A program made the position numbers and the translations under genes. Under the pieces are notes generated by a model that searched no databases, was not told the origin of the DNA, and saw only the letters and a program-made list of their open reading frames with translations. Of a stretch of DNA of 64,000 nucleotides, positions 35,410 to 44,500 are shown piece by piece (the stretch's first letter is position 1; each line of letters opens with the position of its first letter). The DNA is from Alphaproteobacteria bacterium. GTDB lineage: Bacteria; Pseudomonadota; Alphaproteobacteria; Rickettsiales; JABSSG01. The DNA is taken from positions 1 through 64,000 of the forward strand of contig JAUHXQ010000005.1 of NCBI GenBank assembly GCA_030426905.1, written 5' to 3'.

Positions 35410-35560
35410 AATTGTTGGTTGGTGCTGTGGAATTGTGGTAAAAGCGAGTGTGTGGGTAAAACTGTTTGTAAACTTGTAAAGCAAGTTTTCAACATTTTTA
35501 TCCATGCATTACGAGCTGGCTTTTGCGTAGCAAAATTTCCACAAATCCATCGGCACTATT
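35410..35560. repeat. Cruciform-like repeat, copy C
   Basis: This region repeats the plan of copies A and B: GCTGTGGAATTGTGG, TGTGGGTAAAACTG, an inner hairpin (AAACTTG/CAAGTTT), ...TTTTTATCC, a second hairpin (TTTTGC-GTA-GCAAAA) and a closing TTTCCACAAATCCA. Homology with the left copies extends upstream to TTACTTTCGGCGTTTGAG near 35276. Confidence 0.5.
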
Positions 35561-35936
35561 AAATAACAGTGGGAAACGTACAACTGCTTATTGTTCTTTT
35601 GAGAAAGTCTTAAAAGATAGTATGATTTTATGAACTTTTTAATGATTTTGCCTGAAGTCAGCGTGTATTAGAAATTACTTGTCTTTTAACATCTATTTTT
35701 TATTGTAATAATACCTCTAAAACCCCCTGGTTTTGTTGATATTTTTAGCGGTTTTTATTGTAAAAACAGGTCGTAAATGCTATTATAAAAATAGCTAAAT
35801 AAGACAAAAATAGAGTCAAGTTTGGCTAGAAAAGAAGTGATGCTAGATAGCTAACACCACTCACGCGCAGAGTAGGATTATATCTTTCCCAGTGTTGGTT
35901 ATCAAGTTATTTTATTAAATCTATTAAAGGTGTTTT

Positions 35937-36299
35937 ATGTATAATCTAAACAATTCTCAATTACTTAACAAATCTAGAAATTATGGTGTGACTATACTAG
36001 TTTCTGGAGTACTGCTAAAACTAAAAAATTGCATTAAAATACAAAAAAAGACAAAGAATACAGAGATAGCAGAGTTACTAAGGAAATATTGTAAGCACTA
36101 TCCATTCAAACCCTTATCAGAGCTTACTGAATTTAAAAAATTAGGAAAGTGGGATGATGTACAGGAATCTATCATTAAGTACGCATTTAATGATTATAGA
36201 ATGAAAGGCAGTTATATATGGAATTATTATATGATAGATTTATTTGCTGAATATGCGCATATAGAACGGTGGTGTAAGTGTTACAGCTTGATTTCATAA
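35937..36299 (+). CDS. Hypothetical protein next to transposon repeats
   Basis: A 120-residue basic protein (KLKNCIKIQKKTKNTEIAELLRKYCKHYPFKP near residues 28-60, then KLGKWDDVQESIIKYAFNDYRM). It has no membrane segment and no motif I recognise. The last codons (CYSLIS and stop) run into the first of the four TGATTYTATAA repeats at 36289, so the transposon end may have replaced its natural end. Expression evidence is weak: no ribosome binding site is apparent. Confidence 0.45.
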   Translation: MYNLNNSQLLNKSRNYGVTILVSGVLLKLKNCIKIQKKTKNTEIAELLRKYCKHYPFKPLSELTEFKKLGKWDDVQESIIKYAFNDYRMKGSYIWNYYMIDLFAEYAHIERWCKCYSLIS

Positions 36300-36450
36300 A
36301 AGCATGGGCTTGCACTTATAAATTTTTTCGGACCTAAAATAATGATTTTATAATTTAATATGGGCTCACATTAAATGATTCTATAAAGCTATGGGCTCAT
36401 ATTTTGAATATTTGGATCCACATTAAATGATTTTATAATTCAGCATGTCG
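36289..36450. repeat. Four direct repeats at the left end of the TniA-type transposon
   Basis: TGATTTCATAAAAGCATGGGCTTG (start 36289), TGATTTTATAATTTAATATGG (36343), TGATTCTATAAAGCTATGGGC (36376) and TGATTTTATAATTCAGCATG (36428) are copies of TGATTYTATAAxxxxxATGGGCTCACATT, with steps of 54, 33 and 52 bases. Multiple end-repeats of about 20-25 bp are typical binding sites for TniA/TnsB-type transposases. Two copies are also preceded by CACATTAAA. Confidence 0.65.
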
Positions 36451-36480
36451 ATAACTTCTCTGTTGTGATTTGTTACTATC

Positions 36481-37461
36481 TTAAGCTTCAAGCACAATAC
36501 CTACTGATTGAATGGATTTTATAAATTCATTCCTCTTAGAGGTTGTAGCCTTTCCATCTAGAAAATCTCTGGTTTCTTTAGGTGTTGCTCCTAGTAATTC
36601 ACAAATGGAAGTAAAATGATAACCACTTCTTGCAAGCAATGCTCTAAGAGAATTCAAATCTGGAAGTAAGACTTGCTCTACGATGTCATAGGTTACTGAT
36701 TTTTCACCAACAATATATGCTTGCTCTATAGCTTTTTGTAGATAATGTATGATTTGCAATGGTGTTACTAAACGTTCAGATAATAATTTAGATGCTTCCT
36801 TTGTAATGACTTGCTCTTGCTTTACTTCTTTCTTAAGGCATTTCTTAAATAACCATTCTATATAATGTTCTTTATTACCAATGATATTATCAATTTCAAA
36901 AAACTTAGTTCTAGCACTTATTTCTTCCATATCACTTTTCAGTAGGCTATTTCTTAGTTTTGGATGTCCAGCTAATACTATTGATAAACTATTACCACTA
37001 AATCCTAGTATTTCAATTACACGCTTAAGTGATGTAAGAGTGGATCCATGAATATCATGTGCTTCATCTATAAATAAAGCTACTGATTTTTTGTGCTTAT
37101 TGATTAACTCAATTAATCTACGTTCTCTTTTTTCTCCTTGAGTTGGTATTTTAAAATTCTTATCACTTCTAGTAAGATCATAAAATAAAGCTAAATATAA
37201 TGTATTAATGTTTAATTTTTTTCTTTCTGTAGATAAAGATCTTGAGACTATAATCTTATTTTCTGATTCTAAATCATATTGTATGCGATGTAGTAAGGTT
37301 GTTTTACCAGACCCAACCATTCCTGTTAAAGCAAATATTCCTCCATGACAAATCTGATGCTTAAAATTTTCATATAATTTATTGTATGATGCAGTTTTAT
37401 AATACCCAGCTTTAGTAAAGTTCTTTTCTATATTAAAAAATTTCATTGCATCTATATACAT
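36481..37461 (-). CDS. Transposition AAA+ ATPase (TniB/TnsC-like)
   Basis: A 326-residue AAA+ ATPase: Walker A TGMVGSGKTTLL near residue 46, Walker B VALFIDEAHDI near 130, sensor-like SIVLAGHPKL near 165. A C-terminal helical part contains LLARSGYHFTSICELLGATPKE. This is the form of regulators such as TniB, TnsC and ExeA-like ATPases, which choose target DNA and activate the DDE transposase. It overlaps the transposase gene by 10 bases, so both are co-translated. Start may be the ATG at 37446, giving MKFFNIEKNF, the usual TniB/ExeA opening. Confidence 0.85.
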   Translation of the reverse strand: MYIDAMKFFNIEKNFTKAGYYKTASYNKLYENFKHQICHGGIFALTGMVGSGKTTLLHRIQYDLESENKIIVSRSLSTERKKLNINTLYLALFYDLTRSDKNFKIPTQGEKRERRLIELINKHKKSVALFIDEAHDIHGSTLTSLKRVIEILGFSGNSLSIVLAGHPKLRNSLLKSDMEEISARTKFFEIDNIIGNKEHYIEWLFKKCLKKEVKQEQVITKEASKLLSERLVTPLQIIHYLQKAIEQAYIVGEKSVTYDIVEQVLLPDLNSLRALLARSGYHFTSICELLGATPKETRDFLDGKATTSKRNEFIKSIQSVGIVLEA

Positions 37462-39137
37462 TTGCTTTCCTCTGTTAAAGTTGTAACTAGCTTAGGGGTA
37501 AAGTAATTTGATATTTCTTCAAATACAAATTTTTGATTTAGTGTTTTATTTACTATAGATTCTATATGCATCCTTTGAATATTATTTAATTCTGATAAAG
37601 CTCTGCCTAGATATTTTGCGATGGCAGCTTTAGCTTCAATTTTGTTATTAAATTCTAATGACCTAGTCTCATCAAATGGAATATGCGGTAACTCTTCTTC
37701 ATTCACTATATTTGCTAAGGATAAGCTTTGTTGAGTTACCATATCTCCATCATTCAATATAGATACAGGAACAGTTAATCCTGATGCTATGTTTTCTACT
37801 TCATCAGCGCGTTTTTCTTTATCGGATTTCTTGAATTTTCTATAGCCATGCAACGGAACTGGACCTGATGCAGGATAAAAAGGGCCAAGATATCTATTGT
37901 TAAATTCAATATGCAATTCCTGATCTATAATGCCGTGTAGAAGAGTTACTTCGCTACCTGCCATATCTCCTGTTAGCTGATATTTTACCCCATTAATGTT
38001 AACGCATGCATCAGAACCTACCACCCTTTTCTCTGGCTCATGAACAAACTTACAAAAATGTTTCCAGCTACACATCTTTTGAAAACCTTCTTGAGGTAGA
38101 CTATTTTTCCATACCTCTATTCTGCTCTTATTTTCTCTGCGATGGCGCATCATATTATATTGTTTAACATAGTTGTGAAGCCAAGAATTTGCTTCTTTAA
38201 TATTAGAGGGCTTATGTAAATGATAAAGAGTTTCAAAAGATTCTTTCACTGTCCTATTTGATCTTTCTACCTTACCTTTTGATCTTGCAGTAGTACGTCT
38301 ACCATCTGTTTTTCTGGGCAGGTGACACTTTAACTCTATACCAAGACTTTTCATCACTCGATTAAATAAAGCACTTTTTGCAAATACTCCATTATCTGTA
38401 TATATCATTTTAGGGATACCTTGAAACAAGATGCCTGCTTCCTTTTTCGGAGCCATAGCATTGAATAAAAACTTTAATGTAGTCATTACATTTTCACCTG
38501 TTACTTCATGATACTCTGAGTATAATACTCCAGATTTATCATCTACCACACTAGCTAGCATCAGTGTTTCTTTATTATTCCCTATGCTCTTCAAGTCTGA
38601 TCGTGAAAAATCAAACTGCCAACAATCATTGCTATGTTTTGCTTCAAATCGCACTACTGTAGGTTCAATGCGTAATGATTTGTCATCAAATCCCCAACTT
38701 TTTAGATAACGATTAATAGTAGATTTCTTCAAAAGACCTGTTGGAACTTTTACAAGTTTCCCATCAGTTTCGATACCATGTTCTTCAAGAATCTTAATAC
38801 AGCGAATAGTAGATAAATGCCTACCTTTTTTGTTGCTAGTTCTTAGCTTTAATGCTGCAATCAATTTACAATAATATTGCATTATATCTGCTGAAATTAT
38901 TCTTGGCTTGTTAAAATCTATTCTCCTATTGCATGATAAAGTAGTACAAACCTTAAGTTGGCGCCTAACCGTCGCAATAGATATATCAAATGTTTGAGCA
39001 AATTCAGTGATTAGCTTTCTTCTCATAGCATCACGAGTAGAATAAACGGAAATCTGATTATGTAATATTATCAGCTGTTCATGAGGAAGCTGCTTCATGT
39101 ATAACCTCATCTCCTGTTTGTTTACGCGATATACCAT
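37452..39137 (-). CDS. DDE transposase (TniA/Mu-like, rve domain)
   Basis: A 561-residue transposase. N-terminal helix-turn-helix region (AQTFDISIATVRRQLKVC), then the integrase core with first Asp in CWQFDFSRSDLK, VVDDKSGVLYSEYHEVTGEN, second Asp in MIYTDNGVF and the Glu in GKVERSNRTVKESFE. After the core is the Mu-type C-terminal beta domain (VVGSDACVNINGVKYQLTGD). Residues are intact, so the enzyme could be active. It overlaps the resolvase gene by 59 bases and the ATPase by 10, forming one transcript. Confidence 0.9.
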   Translation of the reverse strand: MVYRVNKQEMRLYMKQLPHEQLIILHNQISVYSTRDAMRRKLITEFAQTFDISIATVRRQLKVCTTLSCNRRIDFNKPRIISADIMQYYCKLIAALKLRTSNKKGRHLSTIRCIKILEEHGIETDGKLVKVPTGLLKKSTINRYLKSWGFDDKSLRIEPTVVRFEAKHSNDCWQFDFSRSDLKSIGNNKETLMLASVVDDKSGVLYSEYHEVTGENVMTTLKFLFNAMAPKKEAGILFQGIPKMIYTDNGVFAKSALFNRVMKSLGIELKCHLPRKTDGRRTTARSKGKVERSNRTVKESFETLYHLHKPSNIKEANSWLHNYVKQYNMMRHRRENKSRIEVWKNSLPQEGFQKMCSWKHFCKFVHEPEKRVVGSDACVNINGVKYQLTGDMAGSEVTLLHGIIDQELHIEFNNRYLGPFYPASGPVPLHGYRKFKKSDKEKRADEVENIASGLTVPVSILNDGDMVTQQSLSLANIVNEEELPHIPFDETRSLEFNNKIEAKAAIAKYLGRALSELNNIQRMHIESIVNKTLNQKFVFEEISNYFTPKLVTTLTEESKCI

Positions 39138-39732
39138 TCTTCTTTAGCCAGTTATGTAGATTAGCTTCAGTAGTACCATAACGATGTGCTATAAATTTTT
39201 GTGTGGATCCAGTGGATAATAGTGCTTCTATTTCTGTACGATATTTATCTATCTTACTTCTCCCAGGACCAGTAGGCCTACCAAGTTTGTATCCTGCAGC
39301 CTTTTTAGCAGCTAATGCTTCTTTGGTGCGCTTTGATATCAAATCACGTTCAATTTCTGATGCCATAGCAAATGCCATTGCAACAATCTTACTTTGTATA
39401 GAATGATCCAGTTGCCAGTTACTTTTTACTGCATACACATTGATTCCTTTTTCTATTGCTATAGCAAGTATTTCCATACATTCTAACATACTACGACCAA
39501 GTCTAGATAACTCACTGATTATGATATTATCCCCTTTTTGAAGGCTATCTATTATTGATCCTATCTTTCTTTTTCTCCATAAAATACTTCCAGAAATCTT
39601 TTCCTCTACAAATTTAACTTTACCTAACTCTTTATCATTAGCTAGATGTAAAATATCTGATTTATTTTTTTCAAGATCTTGATCTAGTGTTGATACCCGA
39701 AGATATGCAATTGTTGTTAACTCTTGAACCAT
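39079..39732 (-). CDS. Serine resolvase of the TniA-type transposon
   Basis: A 217-residue serine recombinase. The catalytic Ser lies in TIAYLRVSTLDQDLEKNKSD (residue about 14) and the Arg region in IISELSRLGRSMLE; EIERDLISKRTKEALAAKKAAG begins the E helix. A C-terminal HTH (RYGTTEANLHNWLKKNG) binds res. Position ahead of the transposase is the standard place for a cointegrate resolvase. A candidate res site lies just upstream. It is related to the resolvase of the Tn3 element (55496-56119) by motif, but not the same. Confidence 0.9.
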   Translation of the reverse strand: MVQELTTIAYLRVSTLDQDLEKNKSDILHLANDKELGKVKFVEEKISGSILWRKRKIGSIIDSLQKGDNIIISELSRLGRSMLECMEILAIAIEKGINVYAVKSNWQLDHSIQSKIVAMAFAMASEIERDLISKRTKEALAAKKAAGYKLGRPTGPGRSKIDKYRTEIEALLSTGSTQKFIAHRYGTTEANLHNWLKKNGISRKQTGDEVIHEAASS

Positions 39733-39756
39733 TTTTGCTATTTTTATATACCCATT

Positions 39757-39835
39757 AGAAGAAAACTTATCTTTCTCATTTTATTTATAAGTTTTTTTAT
39801 AAGAATATCAATAATATTTATCAAATAAAAAATCT
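39757..39835. promoter_or_regulatory. Candidate res site of the TniA-type transposon
   Basis: Upstream of the resolvase start, AAAACTTAT (near 39762) and ATAAGTTTT (near 39787) form an inverted pair, followed by TATAAGAATA, giving a cluster of TTATAAGT-type words over about 70 bases. Resolvase sites normally lie here and are built from such imperfect inverted repeats. No strong promoter is obvious in addition. Confidence 0.4.
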
Positions 39836-39871
39836 AGAATAAATGATCGTTTTTTTGCAGCTATAATGTTA

Positions 39872-41308
39872 TTATTTATCATCAAGCAATTTACTAAAAT
39901 CTACTATACTTGAAAAATAATCTTCCTCTTCTAATGAAGAGGTAACGCCATTCACATGAATCAATACCGGAATACATGAAAACCCTTTAGGTGTTTTTAT
40001 ATTACTTATTTTTTTTTCCATATCAGAAATAACTGAGATATCTATTGGCTGTTTAGAAAATTTAATTTCGCATATATAAAGGTTATTGTGTTTTGTATGA
40101 ATCAAATAATCTATTTGGCACCCTTTAAACTCTTTAGTTTTTCTTTGAAAAAAAGGATTTGATGAAACTATTTCTTCTTCCTTAAGATTTAAACATTTAT
40201 ATATATATTTATTATTATTCAGCACTAAATTCTCAAATTGGAGCCCTAATATAGTAGACCATGCTGGTAGATTGATAAGAGACTTAAATTTAAACCCATC
40301 TCGTTCTATTTTAGTTTTGTACTTGGATATATATTTTAAGTAAAATCTTAAGTAGTTATCACTAAGTCTATATTTACTCAGCTTAGAATCTTCCCCCGTA
40401 CTTAAATGCCAGGTGTAGTCACGCTTTATAAACCCTGATAACTCAAGTTCTTTTAGATATTGTGAAAGACGTCCTGTTTGAAGCATATTAAGTTCTATTG
40501 ATATTTCTTGTATTTCTTTTGATCCACTAGCAAGAAATTCAACTATTTTTTTATACGTTTTACTACGATTTGAAAATAGATCCGAAAAAATATGCTCAAA
40601 CTCTTCTACTAAAAGCCCTCCTTTAGTAAAGCATAATTTTTTAATATTAGCTTCTGCAGTTATAGATGGATTAATTTCCTCAAGATATTTTGGTATTCCT
40701 CCAACTACGGAGAATATTTGGAATTTCTCGTAAGCAGATATATGTTTTCCCTGTTTTCCCCAAAACAATTTACAATCATTTAGAGGTAGTTCATCTAAAG
40801 TAATAGTATGCGATATCCTACCAACAAATCCTGTGTTGTTTAATATATTTTCTTCAATCCAAAAGGAGGCAGACCCACATAATATCATTATTAACTTATC
40901 ATTATTCTTAAAATATATATCCCAAGCATTTTTTAATTTACCAAGAAAATTAGGATCTTTAGATCCCATCCAAGATATTTCATCTAACAGCAATACTACT
41001 TTGCCTTGTTGTGTTTCTTTGTTAAGCAAGAAAAACAATGTATTCCAATCATTACTCTTCACACCACTAATTCCTATGATGCTACCAAGTTGACTAGAAA
41101 ATTCATCTCTCTGTGATTGAGCTGTCGTACCACTTGTAGGAGGAATACCAGAAAACCTATAGAATTTATACTCTTTAGCAAACTCCTCTACTAATCTACT
41201 CTTCCCTATTCTTCTTCTACCACGTATTACAATCAATGATGCATTTTTCTTTTTGAATAAATCATTCAAAAATTTAAGCTCATCATCTCTTCCAATAAAA
41301 ATACTCAT
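39872..41308 (-). CDS. AAA ATPase with DUF234 C-terminal domain
   Basis: A 478-residue protein with an ATPase domain of the type first described in archaea (FIGRDDELKFLNDLF start; Walker A IRGRRRIGKSRL near residue 32; Walker B VVLLLDEISWM near 110; ILCGSASFWIEE) and a C-terminal nuclease-like DUF234 part ending in FKGCQIDYLIHTKHNNLYICEIKFSK, with D and E/K spacing of PD-(D/E)XK nucleases. The family is common in mobile regions and in Rickettsiales. Its biological role is unknown. It is not part of the transposon operon; its own promoter would lie at 41309-41568. Confidence 0.8.
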   Translation of the reverse strand: MSIFIGRDDELKFLNDLFKKKNASLIVIRGRRRIGKSRLVEEFAKEYKFYRFSGIPPTSGTTAQSQRDEFSSQLGSIIGISGVKSNDWNTLFFLLNKETQQGKVVLLLDEISWMGSKDPNFLGKLKNAWDIYFKNNDKLIMILCGSASFWIEENILNNTGFVGRISHTITLDELPLNDCKLFWGKQGKHISAYEKFQIFSVVGGIPKYLEEINPSITAEANIKKLCFTKGGLLVEEFEHIFSDLFSNRSKTYKKIVEFLASGSKEIQEISIELNMLQTGRLSQYLKELELSGFIKRDYTWHLSTGEDSKLSKYRLSDNYLRFYLKYISKYKTKIERDGFKFKSLINLPAWSTILGLQFENLVLNNNKYIYKCLNLKEEEIVSSNPFFQRKTKEFKGCQIDYLIHTKHNNLYICEIKFSKQPIDISVISDMEKKISNIKTPKGFSCIPVLIHVNGVTSSLEEEDYFSSIVDFSKLLDDK

Positions 41309-41568
41309 ACTCGTATATTCTATATAATAGATAGAGATAATATACTAGAAAACGTATGAAGTAAATATAAAACTGATTTTGTAGCACATTGATTTAAAAT
41401 TATTTATGTACTGCAAAATCTTAAAACTAGATTTATAGTACATTGAATTATTGCTACTCTCCGTACTGTAAATCGCAATATATCAATTACTAGATAGTTA
41501 ATATCTGTAATATACTATCTAAAAACATAACTTTAAATTGATACAACTTTATAAATAACCAAAAAGCA
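41309..41568. repeat. Degenerate tandem repeats between the ATPase and NRPS genes
   Basis: Two approximately 50-base units resemble each other: TTGTAGCACATTGATTTAAAA ... GTACTGCAAAATC and ATAGTACATTGAATTA ... GTACTGTAAATC (41381-41475). An inverted pair TAGATAGT/ACTATCTA (41491-41498 and 41514-41521) might terminate the NRPS transcript, though no T-run follows. Nothing else is seen. Confidence 0.35.
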
Positions 41569-44500
41569 TCACAAATCTGTGTTTGCATCTTTACTTTCAC
41601 CAACAATATACTCAAAAATATTAGAATAAGCTTCTTTTATAGCATCAAAAAATCCTTCTGTTTTAGCGTTCGCATAAACCTTTATTTCTTCTGGAACAAT
41701 TGACATAATTGCTTTTGTAGTCATGTCTGTCATTACCACACTACTTAATACAGCAGTAGCTTTTTGTATCATTACAATCTTTTTTAAATCGATATCAGCA
41801 GGACTTGTAATGTGGCTAACATAGCTTATCATATATATCCCTACTCCTGCATCTGCTATATACGGCACTGCGCTTTCTATGTATCCTTTTTCTTGCTGCT
41901 CTTGTCCATCCCAGCTTTGTTCATAACAACTTACTCCATGGAAGAAAGCCCCTGTTGCTGCATCAAACATTATTTTGCCTGCTCCTATTCCTCCATAAAC
42001 CCAAACGGTACTTATTCCATTTATTGTTCCCAATACTGCTCCTGTTACAGTACTTAACCCACACTGACTTATAAAATCTAAAGGTGTTTCTATTGGATTT
42101 AAGTCTTTAGGAACAAGTTGATGACTTTGCTGGTAAGCATAATATTTAGCAGTATATGTAGCTGTATTCAAACCAGAATAGTATGCAATTTGTACTGAAT
42201 TACAAGAAGGAAGAGATTTTAAGCCAATGATATTTGCAGTTAAATGTACACCTATCCATATAATATCATAATTAGCAACTTCCTGAAAAACTTCTAATGT
42301 TCTAAATAACTCTTCAAATTGCTTCACTACACTAACAGGTAGTAATGGAGCAATAATCTCCCTAGTTATATACTTAATAGAGTTCCAATTCTCTATTAAT
42401 TCCTTTGTGCCATAAGCTATAGTAACAGTAGAAGAAATTCTTGGCATGTGATAGCTTTCATAATATTGCTCTTCATCATCCACAAATTGCCTTTTATAAT
42501 CCTCCCAAGATTTTGATCCAGTATCTTCTGTACGATAAAGAGCATTATTTATATCCTGTACTCTTTGCATCAAATCTTCTTCCTGTACAGTAGAATATTC
42601 TACTGCCAAAACTAAATGACTATATATAGGCCCTTTTATCTGAAGCATATATGCATGATATTCCCTGAGTACAGACAAAGAAAGCAGCATATTATCAGCA
42701 CATGCACCTGTATTCATACCATTATAATATTGCATAGCTGTAGTTAATATTTTTACATTAGAATATGGGGCAAAAGCACTTTTTATCTGCATTACAGAAC
42801 TTGCATATCCTCTCTCTGAATCTATTATTAGATAATATCGGGCTAAATCAAGTTGCTCCTCAAATTGTTCATATTGCATTATACTTGCAGTTACTGATCC
42901 AGCGTGCGCTCTTTGAAAATTCAGTAATTGTAAGTTTTGTTCTAAAGATTTTTTATCCATACTTTGAATATCTGCATCTATTATATCACCAGCAAACTGC
43001 TCATCTTCATCACCACTCACACATGCTGAAATTCTTATTGGATTGCATCTTTGCAATATGTCAGCTTGAATAATACGAGCCATTGTATGAGCATTATCTC
43101 CTTCCATAATTGCTTGATGATGCCCTGATACAGAGTGTGTTTGTAAGTTCGGTATAAGTTTAGACCAACCATTATGTTGTTTCGCAAATGCTTTATGCAT
43201 AAATTTTTTCTCAGCCCAATTTAAACGAAACTCTGGTATCTCAAGAAAACTCCATTTATCGCTTGCCTTTAGAAGCACAACATCACCTGCATAAGGCAAA
43301 GGCTTATAAGCTAACATAGCAAGAGTCTGTATGCGATCTGCTTCTTTGACATGATCTTGATAAGGTTGTGGTAATTGTCTATAAAAAGGATCATTTTGTA
43401 AAACATTCTTAAGCCCTGCCCTTACCCTACTACATTCAAATTTAGTAAATAAAATAGTATCTAAAAAATAGACTACCTTGACTTCTTGACCTTGTCTTTT
43501 TATTATCTGTGCCATTTCAAACGCAATAACACCACCAAGTGACCATCCTCCTAAATAAAAAGGTCCAGCTTGTTGTACTGATTGTACATATGCTAAATAC
43601 TTAGTAGCCATTGCTTCAATGGTTTCTAATAGCGGAGGATCGTTTTTATAATTATAATTTTCAATCACATAAATAGGTTGTTCTTGATGAAAACTACTAG
43701 CTAGTGTGATATAAGCCTCAGCTCCTCCTCTGCCTGAATGCACAAAAAAGACAGGAGGATATTTACCACTTTCATGAAAAACAAGCATTGGTCGGTAACT
43801 TAATGCTGTATCGTGCATTTGAAATACCTCAGATAATTCTTGAATAGTCTGATGTGTAAATAACAAAGATACTGGATGAGTAGTTTCAAAACGCTGATTA
43901 ATTTTTGTGATTAAATGTACCGCAAGGAGTGAATTTCCACCAAGATCGAAAAAATTACTATCAATATTTACATTATCTAAATCTAGCGCTTCGCAAAATA
44001 ATTGCGAAAGTATTGTTTCTACATTTGTAGCTATAAGTGTAGTATAGCTTTGTTGTTGAGATACTTCCTTAAGTGGTTCTGGCAATGCTTTACGATCCAC
44101 CTTGCCATTCGATGAAAGAGGCATATATGCTAATAAAGTTAAGCTGAAAGGTACCATATAATATGGTAACTTTACTTCCAAATGTCTTATTAATTCTGGT
44201 ACTAAGCTATGTTGTAACTTGCTAATCAGAGGATTATTTACATATTGCCGTGGATCACCTTCTATACAATGAGGATTGGTATCTACAACAATAAGACCAA
44301 CAACTGATGCTGGTTGATTAAGAAATACCACATCAAATAATTGTATAGAATATTCATCATTCCAATATAATTCAGTACGCAATCCTAAAGATTTCCCTAA
44401 TTGAATTAAAACATGTGGTTCAATTCCTGTTGGAATACTCGCTTTTAATGCTGCTGTTGAATCAAAACCAAAATTATCTACAGTATGTAACCATTGCAAA

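Larger units (their letters stand above)
34978..35936. other. Long non-coding region with palindromes and GTAC words (candidate oriT/element end)
   Basis: No gene is supported in these 960 bases. At 34996-35145 the word TGTAC/GTACA occurs about six times, several in inverted pairs (for example TTGTAC ... GTACAA around 35056-35080). At 35163-35186 a perfect 24-base palindrome (GTAGCGGATAT, AG, ATATCCGCTAC) is followed by the hairpin TGCTGCAGC/GCTGTAGCA. At 35265-35330 there is similarity to the region before parA, and at 35410-35560 a third cruciform copy. Another short hairpin, TGCTATT/AATAGCTA, lies near 35778-35795. The combination suggests transfer or recombination signals; oriT is an inference. 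Confidence 0.5.
36289..39860 (-). mobile_element. TniA/TniB/resolvase transposon (Tn7/Tn5053-like group)
   Basis: Three overlapping genes in one direction: resolvase, DDE transposase, AAA ATPase. The left limit is marked by the four direct repeats at 36289-36450. The right limit is not certain; the sequence ATAAATGATC near 39840 is the only hint of a matching end. Transposons with a DDE transposase, a TniB/TnsC-type regulator and a serine resolvase form cointegrates that are resolved at a res site. Confidence 0.65.

Noticed and set aside
36300-36480. CRISPR array
   Set aside because: The four repeats are imperfect, with unequal spacing (54, 33 and 52 bases) and no cas genes. They fit a transposon end.
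42765-43073. Plus-strand open frames inside the NRPS gene (also 47859-48137 and 41812-42057)
   Set aside because: They are antisense shadows of an intact conserved minus-strand gene and have no motifs or ribosome binding sites.
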